Source: Bacteriovoracales bacterium
GTDB lineage: Bacteria > Bdellovibrionota > Bacteriovoracia > Bacteriovoracales > Bacteriovoracaceae
DNA: 50,270 nucleotides
Reading direction: 5' to 3'
NCBI GenBank assembly: GCA_026713835.1
Contig: JAPONP010000067.1
Coordinates: forward strand, 1-50,270
Shown one piece after another: positions 17,180 through 26,088 of this stretch (its first letter is position 1; the number at the start of each line of letters is the position of its first letter). The translations under genes and the position numbers were made by a program. The notes under the pieces were generated by a model. The model was given only the letters and a program-made list of their open reading frames with translations. It had not been told where the DNA came from and did no database searches.

Positions 17180-18343
17180 GTGTCAGAAGAAAAAAAACAA
17201 GAATTAAATAAAACATCTTCTCTATCAAAAAAGAACGGAGAAAATGCTAGTAAAGCTGTTCAAATGTTACCTCTTCTTAAAATGATGATAGGCAATGGGG
17301 CAAGTGATTTGCATATAACTCTTAATTCTCCCCCTGCGATGAGAGTTCACGGAGGTATCGTAAAGGTAAAGTCTCCCCCTTTAAATGCACAAGATATTAA
17401 AGTTTTACTTTCTCAAATCATGACGGCTTCTAATAAAAGAGAATTTGAAAAAAATTTAGAAGTAGATTTTTCATTTGAAATTAAAAACTTATCTCGGTTT
17501 CGAGTAAATGTATTTCGATCTAGAGGTGCTATGGCCGCTGTTTTGAGAGCGATACCTAACTCAATTCCAGACATGGATACGCTTAATTTGCCTACAGTTA
17601 TACGAGAAATGACTAATATACATAAGGGATTGATATTGGTAACCGGGCCGACAGGTTCAGGGAAATCTACAACATTGGCAAGTATTATTGATCATTTAAA
17701 CACTAAAATGGCATCTCATATTGTTACAATAGAAGACCCTGTAGAGTTTGTCCATCCTCATAAATTATCTATTGTCAATCAAAGAGAGCTTGGCAATGAT
17801 ACTCATTCATTTCAAAAAGGTCTTAAATCTCTCTTGAGACAGGATCCAGACATTGTTTTAGTGGGGGAGCTTCGAGATCAAGATACTATTGAAGCCGCCT
17901 TGACAATTTCAGAAACAGGACACTTGGTATTTGGAACTCTTCACACAAACTCAGCAGCCGAAACAATCAGTCGTCTCATTAACTCTTTCCCCGCAGACAA
18001 GCAAAATCAAATTAGAACATTGTTAGCTTTTTCTCTCCAGGGAGTAATTAGTCAGCAATTGATTAAAAAATCATTTGAAAATGGTCGAGTTTTATCATTA
18101 GAAATTTTATCGGTAAATACGAGTATTTCAAATTTGATTCGTGAGAATAAATTGCATCAAATTTATTCTCAAATGCAAATTGGGCAAGATAAAAGCGGAA
18201 TGATTACAATGAATCAGTCTCTCTATAAATTAACAGATAAAGGTGATATTAATAAAAAAGTAGCGATGGCCTATAGTAGCGCTCCCGATGAATTAGCTAC
18301 AATGTTAGGGATTGATGGTGATTCAAAAAGGAGTAAATCATGA
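17180..18343 (+). CDS. pilT: Type IV pilus retraction ATPase PilT
   Basis: The 387-residue protein shows PilT hallmarks: GASDLHI near the N-terminus, Walker A GPTGSGKSTT (about 156-165), Walker B DIVLVGELRD, the His box ISETGHLVFGTLHTNSAAET, and IRENK in place of the usual AIREGK retraction motif. It lacks the PilB zinc motif. I chose GTG 17180, 13 bases after the pilB stop with GGGG upstream; the open frame extends back to 17105 inside pilB without a good start. The 3' end overlaps pilC by 4 bases. It is expected to depolymerise pili at the inner membrane. Confidence 0.93.
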   Translation: MSEEKKQELNKTSSLSKKNGENASKAVQMLPLLKMMIGNGASDLHITLNSPPAMRVHGGIVKVKSPPLNAQDIKVLLSQIMTASNKREFEKNLEVDFSFEIKNLSRFRVNVFRSRGAMAAVLRAIPNSIPDMDTLNLPTVIREMTNIHKGLILVTGPTGSGKSTTLASIIDHLNTKMASHIVTIEDPVEFVHPHKLSIVNQRELGNDTHSFQKGLKSLLRQDPDIVLVGELRDQDTIEAALTISETGHLVFGTLHTNSAAETISRLINSFPADKQNQIRTLLAFSLQGVISQQLIKKSFENGRVLSLEILSVNTSISNLIRENKLHQIYSQMQIGQDKSGMITMNQSLYKLTDKGDINKKVAMAYSSAPDELATMLGIDGDSKRSKS

Positions 18344-19560
18344 CTACTTGGAAATATGTTGGGTTTAATGAAACGAAGAAAAGAGTTGAAGGAGAACTTA
18401 TAGCCAACTCTGAAAGAGAGGCCCGTCGTCAACTTAGAAAAAAAGGGATACGCCCTAGAAAATTAACACCTCCATCAATATTCAATGCCGATTTAGGTGA
18501 ATTGATTGTTAAGCTTGGTCTTTCAAAGCCTTTTAAAAAAATTGAGCTTTTGGATTTTCTTCGGCAATTTGGGGTGATGAATGGTGCAGGTGTCCCCATT
18601 TTGCAGTCGTTTGAGATTCTTTTTAAAAATCAGAAAAACCCTATTTTAAAAAAAATGATTGGAGATATCGCTCAAGATATTCGAGGTGGAAAAAGCTTTT
18701 CTGATTCTATTGAAGGAAGACCTGGATTTGATCAAGTGACGATTAACCTCATCAGGGCCGGTGAGCTTGGTGGAGCCTTAGAGGAAATGATAGCAAGAAT
18801 TGTTACTTTTATGGAAAAGCAAGAAAAAACAAAAAAAGATATTAAGTCGGCCATGACTTATCCGGCTATTGTATGCTGTGTTGGCTTTGGGGTTGTTACT
18901 ATGTTATTGATATTTGTTGTTCCAAAATTTGTCGATATAATTAAATCTTCCGGCCAAGAGGTTCCCGGTGTCACTCAATTTGTCATCAATGTTTCTAATT
19001 TGTTTTTTGATTATGGATTTTTTATGTTGGCCGTTGGAATTATTGGCTTTATTGCCTTGGCTAAATATATTAAGACCGATGCAGGTAAAAAAATATTTGA
19101 TACAATCATGATGAAATTTCCTATCTTTGGAGAAATTGTGATTAAAGGGAATTTATCATCTTTTTCTAGAGTTTTATCAACGATGCTAAATTCCGGAGTT
19201 TCCCTCATCGATTCATTGGATATCTGTATTGAAGCTATCGATCATTCTATTGTGGCCAAAGATATTCAAAGAGTCAGAGATTCTGTATCTAAGGGGAAAA
19301 CGATAACGGAACAAATTTCAAGGATTCCTTACTTTCCTGTTATGGTTTCTCAAATGATTAAAATTGGTGAGCAAACAGGAGAGTTGGATAATATGTTGGA
19401 AAAAGTTTCCAATGTTTTTGAAGAAGACGTGGATAATGCTGTTAAGAATATGACAAAACTCATTGAGCCTATTATCATTGTTGTTTTGGGAGGGATTACG
19501 GCATTGATTCTAATAGCTATGTATCTTCCGATTTTTATGTCTGCCGGAGGAGGGAATTAA
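18340..19560 (+). CDS. pilC: Type IV pilus inner-membrane platform protein PilC
   Basis: The 406-residue protein has the GspF/PilC layout. Two homologous T2SSF domains are each followed by membrane helices (about 170-190, 222-240 and 375-400). Conserved segments include DFLRQFGVMNGAGVPILQSF, FSRVLSTMLNSGVSLIDSLD and QMIKIGEQTGELDNML. It forms the platform on which PilB and PilT act. It overlaps pilT by 4 bases (ATGA). Its stop codon TAA lies within the TTAA target site of the family A element that follows directly. Confidence 0.95.
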   Translation: MTTWKYVGFNETKKRVEGELIANSEREARRQLRKKGIRPRKLTPPSIFNADLGELIVKLGLSKPFKKIELLDFLRQFGVMNGAGVPILQSFEILFKNQKNPILKKMIGDIAQDIRGGKSFSDSIEGRPGFDQVTINLIRAGELGGALEEMIARIVTFMEKQEKTKKDIKSAMTYPAIVCCVGFGVVTMLLIFVVPKFVDIIKSSGQEVPGVTQFVINVSNLFFDYGFFMLAVGIIGFIALAKYIKTDAGKKIFDTIMMKFPIFGEIVIKGNLSSFSRVLSTMLNSGVSLIDSLDICIEAIDHSIVAKDIQRVRDSVSKGKTITEQISRIPYFPVMVSQMIKIGEQTGELDNMLEKVSNVFEEDVDNAVKNMTKLIEPIIIVVLGGITALILIAMYLPIFMSAGGGN

Positions 19561-19736
19561 GAGCCTATCCTAAAACCACCTTCTATTGCAATCGGCTGCA
19601 ATTGTGCCGGGCTTCGTCTTTAAGCAAAGAATGCCCTCAACGTGCCACAAGCACGCCTTCAGACATTTTTTGCTTTCATCCTTGCCGGGCACAATCTCGC
19701 TCGCTTTCATCACGAAAGTGGTTTTAGGATAGGCTC
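19561..19736. mobile_element. Family A palindromic element, complete copy A2
   Basis: This 176-bp element has 22-bp terminal inverted repeats (GAGCCTATCCTAAAACCACC at the left, matching the right end at 21 of 22 positions). It is flanked by TTAA on both sides (19557-19560 and 19737-19740), a likely 4-bp target duplication. Nested internal inverted repeats let the whole element fold into a long hairpin. There is no coding capacity. A GAG terminus and 4-bp duplication resemble IS5-type insertion sequences, so mobilisation by such a transposase elsewhere is an inference. It fills most of the gap between convergent pilC and the minus-strand TPR gene, where the hairpin could also stop transcription. 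Confidence 0.88.
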
Positions 19737-19771
19737 TTAATTTTGGCGAGGAAAAATATCGCCACGAGGGT

Positions 19772-20455
19772 TTATTTTTTTATTTGATGATTTATATGTT
19801 TCAGATGGATTTTATTTTTGAGATGATTAAGTCGCTTAAGATATACTTTCTTGAGCGGGCCTTCAGGGGCTTCTCTATAGAGCTGAAGCATTAATTGGTA
19901 ACTTTCCATTAGATGTCCTTCTTCCTCTTTTAATTTAGTCAGAAGTGATTTTATGTGATTCGGGGTTGAAGGGTAATCAAAAATCTTTTCATAATATTTT
20001 ATTGCATTTTTCTTATCATTAAGCTCAATAAGATAGTGGGTTCCCATATAATAGAGAAGGCGGTAGTCATTGGGATAGGTTTCAAGACCTTTTTCAAATA
20101 AAATTTTAGCTCCAATTTTATCATCTTTAATAACCGAGAGATATTGTCCACCGTACCAGTAATTTTCAATAAAAAGGGGGTCAAGGTTTGAGATGGTATA
20201 GAAACGGTAAAACATCCAAGAATTTCCATTCTTTTCCTTATAGTGCTCCAGATCAGATTGTAAAAGGGTTTGAATCCAAATAATATCGCTATAAATCCGC
20301 TTGATGCCGAAATCAAAAAATTTTAAAATATCTGATTTCAAAGTGAAATGGGACATTTGCTTGCTAATGATGAGAGGAGGCTTTTTGGAAGGAGAGATGA
20401 TCCCCGATATTATGAAGAAAAAAAAGCAGAGCGGAAGAATAGTGATCGCTTTCAT
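19772..20455 (-). CDS. Exported or anchored TPR-like protein
   Basis: The 227-residue protein starts with a hydrophobic signal or anchor segment (ITILPLCFFFFIISGIIS) and continues with helical, TPR-like sequence. Units include GAKILFEKGLETYPNDYRLLYY and NAIKYYEKIFDYPSTP at about residues 115-170. It probably acts in the periplasm or at the inner membrane as a protein-binding scaffold; partners are unknown. It is the only minus-strand gene in the first 47 kb, standing between pilC and an ABC transporter, and its start is 44 bases from the divergent transporter gene. A GGCGA/TCGCC hairpin (19745-19763) lies behind its stop and could be a weak terminator. Confidence 0.65.
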   Translation of the reverse strand: MKAITILPLCFFFFIISGIISPSKKPPLIISKQMSHFTLKSDILKFFDFGIKRIYSDIIWIQTLLQSDLEHYKEKNGNSWMFYRFYTISNLDPLFIENYWYGGQYLSVIKDDKIGAKILFEKGLETYPNDYRLLYYMGTHYLIELNDKKNAIKYYEKIFDYPSTPNHIKSLLTKLKEEEGHLMESYQLMLQLYREAPEGPLKKVYLKRLNHLKNKIHLKHINHQIKK

Positions 20456-20499
20456 TAAAAACTTTTTCTTTTAGACTAACTTCTATAAAATTGTAAGAG

Positions 20500-21441
20500 A
20501 TGTTGACTTTAAAAGGAATCACTAAGATTTTTCGAGGTCATTTTTTGGATTCGATATCGAGGAAAAGGGGCCTGTTCACCGCGTTGGATGGGCTTTCATT
20601 TACTCTTGGCGAAGGTGAAGCGGTAGGACTTTTGGGGGCCAATGGCTCGGGAAAGACGACATCTTTAAGAGTCATTATGGGATTTACAAAAGCTGATCGA
20701 GGAGAAGTGCTTTTTGATTCAAAACTTGGACCTATGGGCAGAGATTTCCGGCAAAATGTTGGATTTTTGCCGGAACGCCCCTATTTTTATCCCGACCTAA
20801 CCGGTAGAGATTTTTTATGCTTTATGGGGGCCCTAAATGGAATGTCACGAAAGGGTATTCGCAAATCTATAATCGAATGGTCCGAGCGATTTAAAATAGA
20901 CTTTGCTTTGGATAGCAAAATTAAAATATATTCAAAGGGTATGTTGCAAAGAATTGGGCTTTGTAGCGCCCTCCTTCACAATCCTAAGCTTCTTATTCTT
21001 GATGAACCTCTTTCAGGGCTTGATCCCATAGGGAGAAAGGAACTCAAGGATGCAATTCGTGAAGTGAATAGGCAGGGAAAAACTGTTTTTTTTAGCACTC
21101 ATATTATTCAAGATGTAGAAGAAATTTGTGAAAAAGTTATTTTTATAGAAAAAGGAAAACTTCTTTATGAAGGGGCCATTGATAAACTAATGACAAGTGG
21201 AGAATCTTTTTATGAATTTAAAATCTCAAAGAGATCTGTTGGAAAAAATTTTGAATGGAATGGGAATACTTTAGAATTAGAAGATTTTTTAATCATTACT
21301 GTGTCTGGAGAAGATCGTTTAGCTTTTCTAAAAAAACTAATCGATAAAGAAATAGATATTGAATCTATTGTGCCGATACGATCTTCTTTAGAGGAGATAT
21401 TTTATAAAGTGAAAAATAGAGAGGGCAGAATTTGTTTGTGA
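20500..21441 (+). CDS. ABC-2 type transporter ATP-binding protein
   Basis: The 313-residue protein is an ABC ATPase. It has Walker A LGANGSGKTTS, a degenerate signature YSKGMLQRI (Q instead of the usual R in the SxGMxQR type), Walker B LLILDEPLSGLD and the H-loop FFSTHI. A C-terminal extension of about 90 residues is typical of ABC-2 exporters of the NatA/GldA kind. It would drive export through the membrane protein encoded directly downstream. The substrate cannot be read. The genes behind it end in pilD, so a link to pilus function is possible but unproved. Confidence 0.88.
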   Translation: MLTLKGITKIFRGHFLDSISRKRGLFTALDGLSFTLGEGEAVGLLGANGSGKTTSLRVIMGFTKADRGEVLFDSKLGPMGRDFRQNVGFLPERPYFYPDLTGRDFLCFMGALNGMSRKGIRKSIIEWSERFKIDFALDSKIKIYSKGMLQRIGLCSALLHNPKLLILDEPLSGLDPIGRKELKDAIREVNRQGKTVFFSTHIIQDVEEICEKVIFIEKGKLLYEGAIDKLMTSGESFYEFKISKRSVGKNFEWNGNTLELEDFLIITVSGEDRLAFLKKLIDKEIDIESIVPIRSSLEEIFYKVKNREGRICL

Positions 21442-22214
21442 CTTGTAAAGATCATAAGATATTGACTGTAGCTTATTATACTTTTCAAGCTTTGCTGAAG
21501 AGTCGAGTTCTTTTTCATATTATTTTAATAGGTTTATTACTGCTTTTTATAAGTTTTGTAGCAGGTGAGTTTGCATTTGGAATTGCCGAGAGAGTAGTCC
21601 TTGACTTTGGTTTAGGGACATTATCATTATCTACAATGGCCATTTCTATTTTGATGGGAGCAGGACTTATTTCAGATGAAATAGAATCCCGTACAATTTA
21701 TATGACTTTATCCAGACCCATTTCAAGGGTCTCATTCCTCTTGGGTAAATCTTTAGGGATGGGGTTTCTTTTGATTTCTAATGTTGTCATTTCATCATCT
21801 TTAACATTAGGGTTTTATATTTATTTGGGCGGTGAGCTTAACCCTCTCATCTTTTGGAATATACTTTATACTATTCTAGAGGCTTTGATTTGCCTTTTTA
21901 TTGTGATGCTTTTTTCTCTTGTCGCAAATAAAGCTCTTTCAGTTATTTTTACATTTTTTCTTTATCTATCAGGTCATGCTGTCAATGATGAGTTTATTGA
22001 AAAATTTAGCCTATCTTCTCCGATGGGTTTTTTATTAGAAAAATACCATTACCTCTTTCCCGGTTTTCATAAACTTAATATTAAGAATTTTTTATTATAC
22101 CAAAAAGATTTGGAATTTAATTTCCTTTTAAAAACACTTGGATATGGCTTTTTTTATCTTTTAGCTCTTGTCTTATTAGTTTGCTTTGTTTTTGAACGAA
22201 AGGATTTGGATTGA
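21432..22214 (+). CDS. ABC-2 type transporter permease
   Basis: The 260-residue protein has about six hydrophobic helices (near 23-42, 60-80, 103-125, 140-165, 170-190 and 232-252), the usual ABC-2 permease layout. The motif LISDEIESRTIYMTLSRPIS matches the conserved region of NosY/ABC-2 proteins. It would pair with the upstream ATPase to form an exporter. Two starts are possible: TTG 21432 with GAGGG 6 bases upstream, or GTG 21438, which overlaps the ATPase stop as GTGA. The gene overlaps pilD by 4 bases. Confidence 0.83.
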   Translation: MFVTCKDHKILTVAYYTFQALLKSRVLFHIILIGLLLLFISFVAGEFAFGIAERVVLDFGLGTLSLSTMAISILMGAGLISDEIESRTIYMTLSRPISRVSFLLGKSLGMGFLLISNVVISSSLTLGFYIYLGGELNPLIFWNILYTILEALICLFIVMLFSLVANKALSVIFTFFLYLSGHAVNDEFIEKFSLSSPMGFLLEKYHYLFPGFHKLNIKNFLLYQKDLEFNFLLKTLGYGFFYLLALVLLVCFVFERKDLD

Positions 22215-22987
22215 TTTCTACATACAATACCGTAGTTGTTTTTACTTTTGGGCTTTTGGTGGGGAGTTTTGTCAATGTTCTCATTTATCGAATTCCTCAA
22301 GGTGTGAGCTTTGTTTTTCCTCGATCTCGATGTATCTTTTGTCAAAATATTGTTAAATGGTATCAAAATATTCCTTTTTTCAGTTTTATTTTCTTACGAG
22401 GAAAGTGCGCTCATTGTAAAAGAAAAATATCTCTACGCTACCCTTTTGTGGAGTTATTGGTGGCAACGGGGGCCTGTTGGTTGTTTCCAAAAGGTCTAGA
22501 TGTGAAATCTTTAATTCTCTTTTTCTTTTTCTTTTCCGTTTTTTGTGCATTTATTGTCCATTTTTTTATTGATCTCGATTTTCAAATACTTCCAAACGGG
22601 GTGAATCTTTATCTTGCCATCGTTTTTTTAAGCTATTCACTCTTTTTTCATCCTTGGCCTCATTGGTTATGGGGTGGGATTCTTGGTTTTAGTATTCCCT
22701 ACTCAATTACTTGGGTTTTTTATAAGTTAAGGGGAAAGATAGGGATGGGAGGGGGAGATATCAAGCTCTACGGGGCCTTGGGTCTGTATTTGGGCCCTGA
22801 GCAAATTGTCGTCACGCTCTTTTTAAGCTGCTTTCTCGGTTCTCTCGCTGGGTTGATATTTATTGGGTTGAGGAAAATGAAGCGGGAAACACCCATGGCC
22901 TTTGGGCCTTTTATCATCATTGCTGCATCGCTCCAGATATTCTTTCCCCATTTTCAAAAGTATTTGATGACCATTGTGTTTCAATAA
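22211..22987 (+). CDS. pilD: Prepilin peptidase / N-methyltransferase PilD
   Basis: The 258-residue polytopic protein has the full two-domain PilD form. The N-terminal region carries two CxxC pairs (C41/C44 and C66/C69) typical of the bifunctional enzymes. The aspartic protease region has IDLDFQILPN (near 120-129) and GMGGGDIKLYG with the second active-site Asp. It cleaves type III signal peptides of prepilins and methylates the new N-terminus in the inner membrane. The start is TTG 22211, overlapping the permease stop. No prepilin gene is present in this window. Confidence 0.92.
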   Translation: MISTYNTVVVFTFGLLVGSFVNVLIYRIPQGVSFVFPRSRCIFCQNIVKWYQNIPFFSFIFLRGKCAHCKRKISLRYPFVELLVATGACWLFPKGLDVKSLILFFFFFSVFCAFIVHFFIDLDFQILPNGVNLYLAIVFLSYSLFFHPWPHWLWGGILGFSIPYSITWVFYKLRGKIGMGGGDIKLYGALGLYLGPEQIVVTLFLSCFLGSLAGLIFIGLRKMKRETPMAFGPFIIIAASLQIFFPHFQKYLMTIVFQ

Positions 22988-23026
22988 TTTTTTTCTTAGG
23001 CTTCGTTCCGTTTTTTAACGATTTTC

Positions 23027-23056
23027 TTGAAAGGAGAATGAGATATTCGCTATAAT
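23027..23056 (+). promoter_or_regulatory. Sigma-70-type promoter of the pilMNOPQ operon
   Basis: TTGAAA (23027-23032) and a consensus TATAAT (23051-23056) are separated by 18 bases. The pair lies in the 115-base gap between pilD and pilM. A hairpin GTTGGA-ACTAG-TCCAAC (23067-23083) follows directly, in the expected 5' leader, and could affect transcript stability or translation. Confidence 0.65.
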
Positions 23057-23102
23057 GGTGGAGTACGTTGGAACTAGTCCAACCCATTTCTCGGGATGAG
23101 GG

Positions 23103-24236
23103 GTGGTTTTCAGGTCATTTGGGCCACAAGGATTTGTAAGCTTGGGGGCTTTAAATTTAAAACGTTTTCTTTCGCAAATAGGCTTGGCCCCTCAGAAAGT
23201 GCTTGGGGTTGATATTGGGTCAAGTTCTGTAAAAATTTGCGAATTTTCTGCATCAAAACAATCTTATAAATTGATAAATTTTGCTATTCGTCCATTGCCC
23301 CAGGGAGCTTTTTTTGAAGATGAAATTCAAAAATATGACGAAATTGTTGATATTCTCAAAGATCTTATTCGTGAATCAAAGATTAAATCCTCTTATGCTT
23401 GTGTGGGGTTTTGGGGAACAGATGTCATATCAAAATTGATTAAAGTTCCTTCAGGGACGAAGGAGGAAATTAAAGATGAAGTTTTGTGGGAGTCCGAGCA
23501 ATATATTCCTTTTGATATAGATGATGGAACTCTTTCTTTTGATATAGTCGGTGAGGATAAGGGAGGAGGGGTCGATGTTCTTTTCGTTGTTGCAAAGACA
23601 GAATCAGTTGAAAAATTTAAAACTCTTGTCGAAGATGCGGGTTTCATCATCAAGATTATAGATTTAAATCAATTTGCATTGGCAAATCTTTTTAGTCATG
23701 TTTGTAGAGATCAACTTGTAAAATCGGATAAACCACTTGTTCTTATCGATGTCGGAGCAAATTCGACCAATATCATCATTCAACAAGGTCTAAAACTTGT
23801 TTTTAATAAAGAAATTCCGGTTGGAGGACAAATTATAACTGATGAAATACAAAAGGTGACAGATCTAGAATACGAACAAGCTGAGGATTTAAAAGTTAAT
23901 GGTGATCAAAATGGTAATATCCCTGAAGAAATTGTAAAGATTATTGATTCTTCTTTAGATCTACTACTGTCAAAGATAAAGAAAACATTAGATTTCTATA
24001 TGTCGTCTGTAGGGATTGATCGCTTTGGAGCATGCTATCTTACCGGGGGATCTTCATCTCTTCCCGGCCTATCGGAAAGGTTGAGGGCCGATCTTGGGGT
24101 AGAAATTTTATTTTTTAATCCTTTCGACAAAATTGATGTTAATGAAAAGGTGTTCGATGAAGATTTTCTTTCCCTTGCATCTAGTCTAGGGGCAACGGCA
24201 ATGGGGTTGGCCATGAGGACATTGGATGAACAATAA
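23103..24236 (+). CDS. pilM: Type IV pilus assembly protein PilM
   Basis: The 377-residue protein is an actin/FtsA-like ATPase. Phosphate-binding loops are visible in VLGVDIGSSSVKI (about 33-45) and LIDVGANSTNI (about 217-227), with a C-terminal CYLTGGSSSLPGLSERL. PilM sits on the cytoplasmic side and binds the N-terminus of PilN. The GTG at 23103 is the longest start; it directly follows a G-rich stretch, so a start slightly downstream (TTG near residue 14) cannot be excluded. The gene follows a good promoter and hairpin leader and overlaps the longer form of pilN. Confidence 0.92.
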   Translation: MVFRSFGPQGFVSLGALNLKRFLSQIGLAPQKVLGVDIGSSSVKICEFSASKQSYKLINFAIRPLPQGAFFEDEIQKYDEIVDILKDLIRESKIKSSYACVGFWGTDVISKLIKVPSGTKEEIKDEVLWESEQYIPFDIDDGTLSFDIVGEDKGGGVDVLFVVAKTESVEKFKTLVEDAGFIIKIIDLNQFALANLFSHVCRDQLVKSDKPLVLIDVGANSTNIIIQQGLKLVFNKEIPVGGQIITDEIQKVTDLEYEQAEDLKVNGDQNGNIPEEIVKIIDSSLDLLLSKIKKTLDFYMSSVGIDRFGACYLTGGSSSLPGLSERLRADLGVEILFFNPFDKIDVNEKVFDEDFLSLASSLGATAMGLAMRTLDEQ

Positions 24237-24831
24237 AATGATCAAAATTAATATCTTGCCTACAGACGGCGATGCTAAAGGACTTGGAGAGTTCTATTCT
24301 CTTCTTTTGAAAATCAATGTTAAAATGGTATTGCTTTCTATTGTTCTTTTATATGCTTCATATTTTGTTTTGAATTTATATACGAAAGGTATAGAAGAAA
24401 AATTGGAGGCCAAGATTACTTCTTTGGAAGATGAAAAGAAGGCTTTGGATAAAGAAATTTCTAAATATGGTGATGTAGAAAAGCAAATTCAAAAAATCTT
24501 AGATCAAGAAAAAGTTTTGAAAAAAAGAAAAAATCTTGTTAATTTGAGAGTCAAAAGCAAGAAAAATCCTGTTAGGATTTTAACTTATATTTCAAAAAAT
24601 ATTCCTGATAAAACTTGGATAGAAAAGTTATCTTTATCAAAAGATAAGATTGATATAGAAGGGATAACATTTAGCTATAAAAGTATTGATACTTTTATAG
24701 AGAATTTAAATGAATCAATCTATTTTAAAAAGGATTTAAAATTCGATGGTTTAAAAACAATAGTCGATAAAGAAAGTGGCGCAAGGAGTGAAAGATTTAA
24801 AATTTCAGGAGAAGTCGTTAAATATAAATAA
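24226..24831 (+). CDS. pilN: Type IV pilus assembly protein PilN
   Basis: The 201-residue protein has the PilN pattern. A short cytoplasmic N-terminus contains KINILP (the PilM-binding motif, usually INLLP), one membrane helix (VLLSIVLLYASYFVLNLY, about 34-51) follows, then a coiled coil and a ferredoxin-like periplasmic domain. Two starts are possible: ATG 24226, overlapping pilM by 11 bases, and ATG 24238, one base after its stop. PilN and PilO together form the inner-membrane alignment complex. Confidence 0.88.
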   Translation: MNNKMIKINILPTDGDAKGLGEFYSLLLKINVKMVLLSIVLLYASYFVLNLYTKGIEEKLEAKITSLEDEKKALDKEISKYGDVEKQIQKILDQEKVLKKRKNLVNLRVKSKKNPVRILTYISKNIPDKTWIEKLSLSKDKIDIEGITFSYKSIDTFIENLNESIYFKKDLKFDGLKTIVDKESGARSERFKISGEVVKYK

Positions 24832-24892
24832 TTAAAGAGACGCTAAACTCGATTAAGATTTGGCGATATCTTTTTGAGGAATTAATCCTATT

Positions 24893-25474
24893 ATGAAGAC
24901 AAAATTAATTAGAAATATACACTATTTTATTCTCCTTTACATGGTCTATGCTAGGTTTGGAGATTACACGGATCATCTTGACAGACTAAAACAAAAAAAA
25001 GATAAGCCTCAGGTATTGGAAAAACAGATTGGTAGATTGAAAAAAAGACGAGATCTTTTAGAGACAGAATCTAAAAACCTTGAGGAATTAAAAGTTCAAC
25101 TTAAACAAATATCAAAAGACGTTGAGGTTATTAAAAAACAACTCCCTGAGGAAATTAGAGATTCCGATATGTTCGATCTATTCTCAAGGGAGGCAAATTT
25201 TCTAAACATAAAGGATGTTTTTTTAAATCCAACAACAGAAAAAAAAGAAGATTTTTATATTGCTAGAGAATATGAACTCAAGGCTTTGGGTACATATTTG
25301 CAATTTCTTGTCTATTTTGAGCGTCTTGAAAAAAATGCGAGGCTTATAGATATTAGTGAAGTTATTATGGAGGCTTCAAAAGATAATAAAAATAGGGGAC
25401 GTTTTCAACTCATTGACTTGAAGGCCAAGATAGAGGTTTTTAAATATGACTCCAATAGTTCAAACAAATCCTAG
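24893..25474 (+). CDS. pilO: Type IV pilus assembly protein PilO
   Basis: The 193-residue protein has a short, weak N-terminal hydrophobic segment (IHYFILLYMVYARF), a coiled coil (about 30-90) and a periplasmic domain with REYELKALGTYLQFLVYFER, resembling the PilO core. Its hydrophobic segment is shorter than in typical PilO proteins. GAGGA is 15 bases before the ATG. The assignment rests partly on position between pilN and pilP. Confidence 0.8.
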   Translation: MKTKLIRNIHYFILLYMVYARFGDYTDHLDRLKQKKDKPQVLEKQIGRLKKRRDLLETESKNLEELKVQLKQISKDVEVIKKQLPEEIRDSDMFDLFSREANFLNIKDVFLNPTTEKKEDFYIAREYELKALGTYLQFLVYFERLEKNARLIDISEVIMEASKDNKNRGRFQLIDLKAKIEVFKYDSNSSNKS

Positions 25475-25487
25475 GAGTACATTTTTA

Positions 25488-25997
25488 GTGAAAGGGATCT
25501 ATATCTTTATATTTTTGATATTGTGGTTTTCTATTGCCCATTCTCAAGAAAATGTATTGATGGATGAGAGCAAAGAGCCGACCCCTTCTGTTAAAAAACC
25601 CAGGGTTTCTAACTTTTTCGAAGGGAAGACAGAAATACCTGATCCATTTTCGTTGAGAGACCCTTTTAAACCACTATTAAAAAAAGTAAAGAAAAAGCGT
25701 TTAGAGAAATCCACCATTATCTCAAAGGATGGAGTTCTTAAAGATAGCTTTGCTTTAGAAAAGATTTCATTGGATGAAATTTCGATTCAGGGTATTTATG
25801 TTGGAGAAAATAGAAGGGCCGTGGCAAGTGCCGGAGGCAAATCCGGAAGTTTTTTGCTTAAAGAGGGGATGAAAATAGGTCCCAATAATGCTGAGGTAAA
25901 GGCCATCCTTCCGGGAGGTATTGTTGTAGTGGAAAAGATAAAAAATATCTATGACCAAGAAGAATACTTGGAAATAATTATCCCTATATCAGAGTAA
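25488..25997 (+). CDS. pilP: Type IV pilus assembly protein PilP
   Basis: I start this 169-residue protein at GTG 25488, supported by AGGAG (25473-25477) 10 bases upstream that overlaps the pilO stop, and by the clean signal sequence that follows (GIYIFIFLILWFSIAHSQ). An in-frame ATG at 25446 would add 14 residues. The C-terminal domain with ISLDEISIQGIYVGENRRAV and VKAILPGGIVVVEK matches the PilP beta-sandwich. No lipobox cysteine is present, unlike many PilP lipoproteins. PilP links PilNO to the PilQ secretin. Confidence 0.85.
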   Translation: MKGIYIFIFLILWFSIAHSQENVLMDESKEPTPSVKKPRVSNFFEGKTEIPDPFSLRDPFKPLLKKVKKKRLEKSTIISKDGVLKDSFALEKISLDEISIQGIYVGENRRAVASAGGKSGSFLLKEGMKIGPNNAEVKAILPGGIVVVEKIKNIYDQEEYLEIIIPISE

Positions 25998-26088
25998 TAT
26001 CGTATGATAGAGCTTATATGCTATAATAAAAGAGTGAATTGAATTTAAATAAAAATAAGGTACGAAAGATAAAAACTTGAGTGATATG

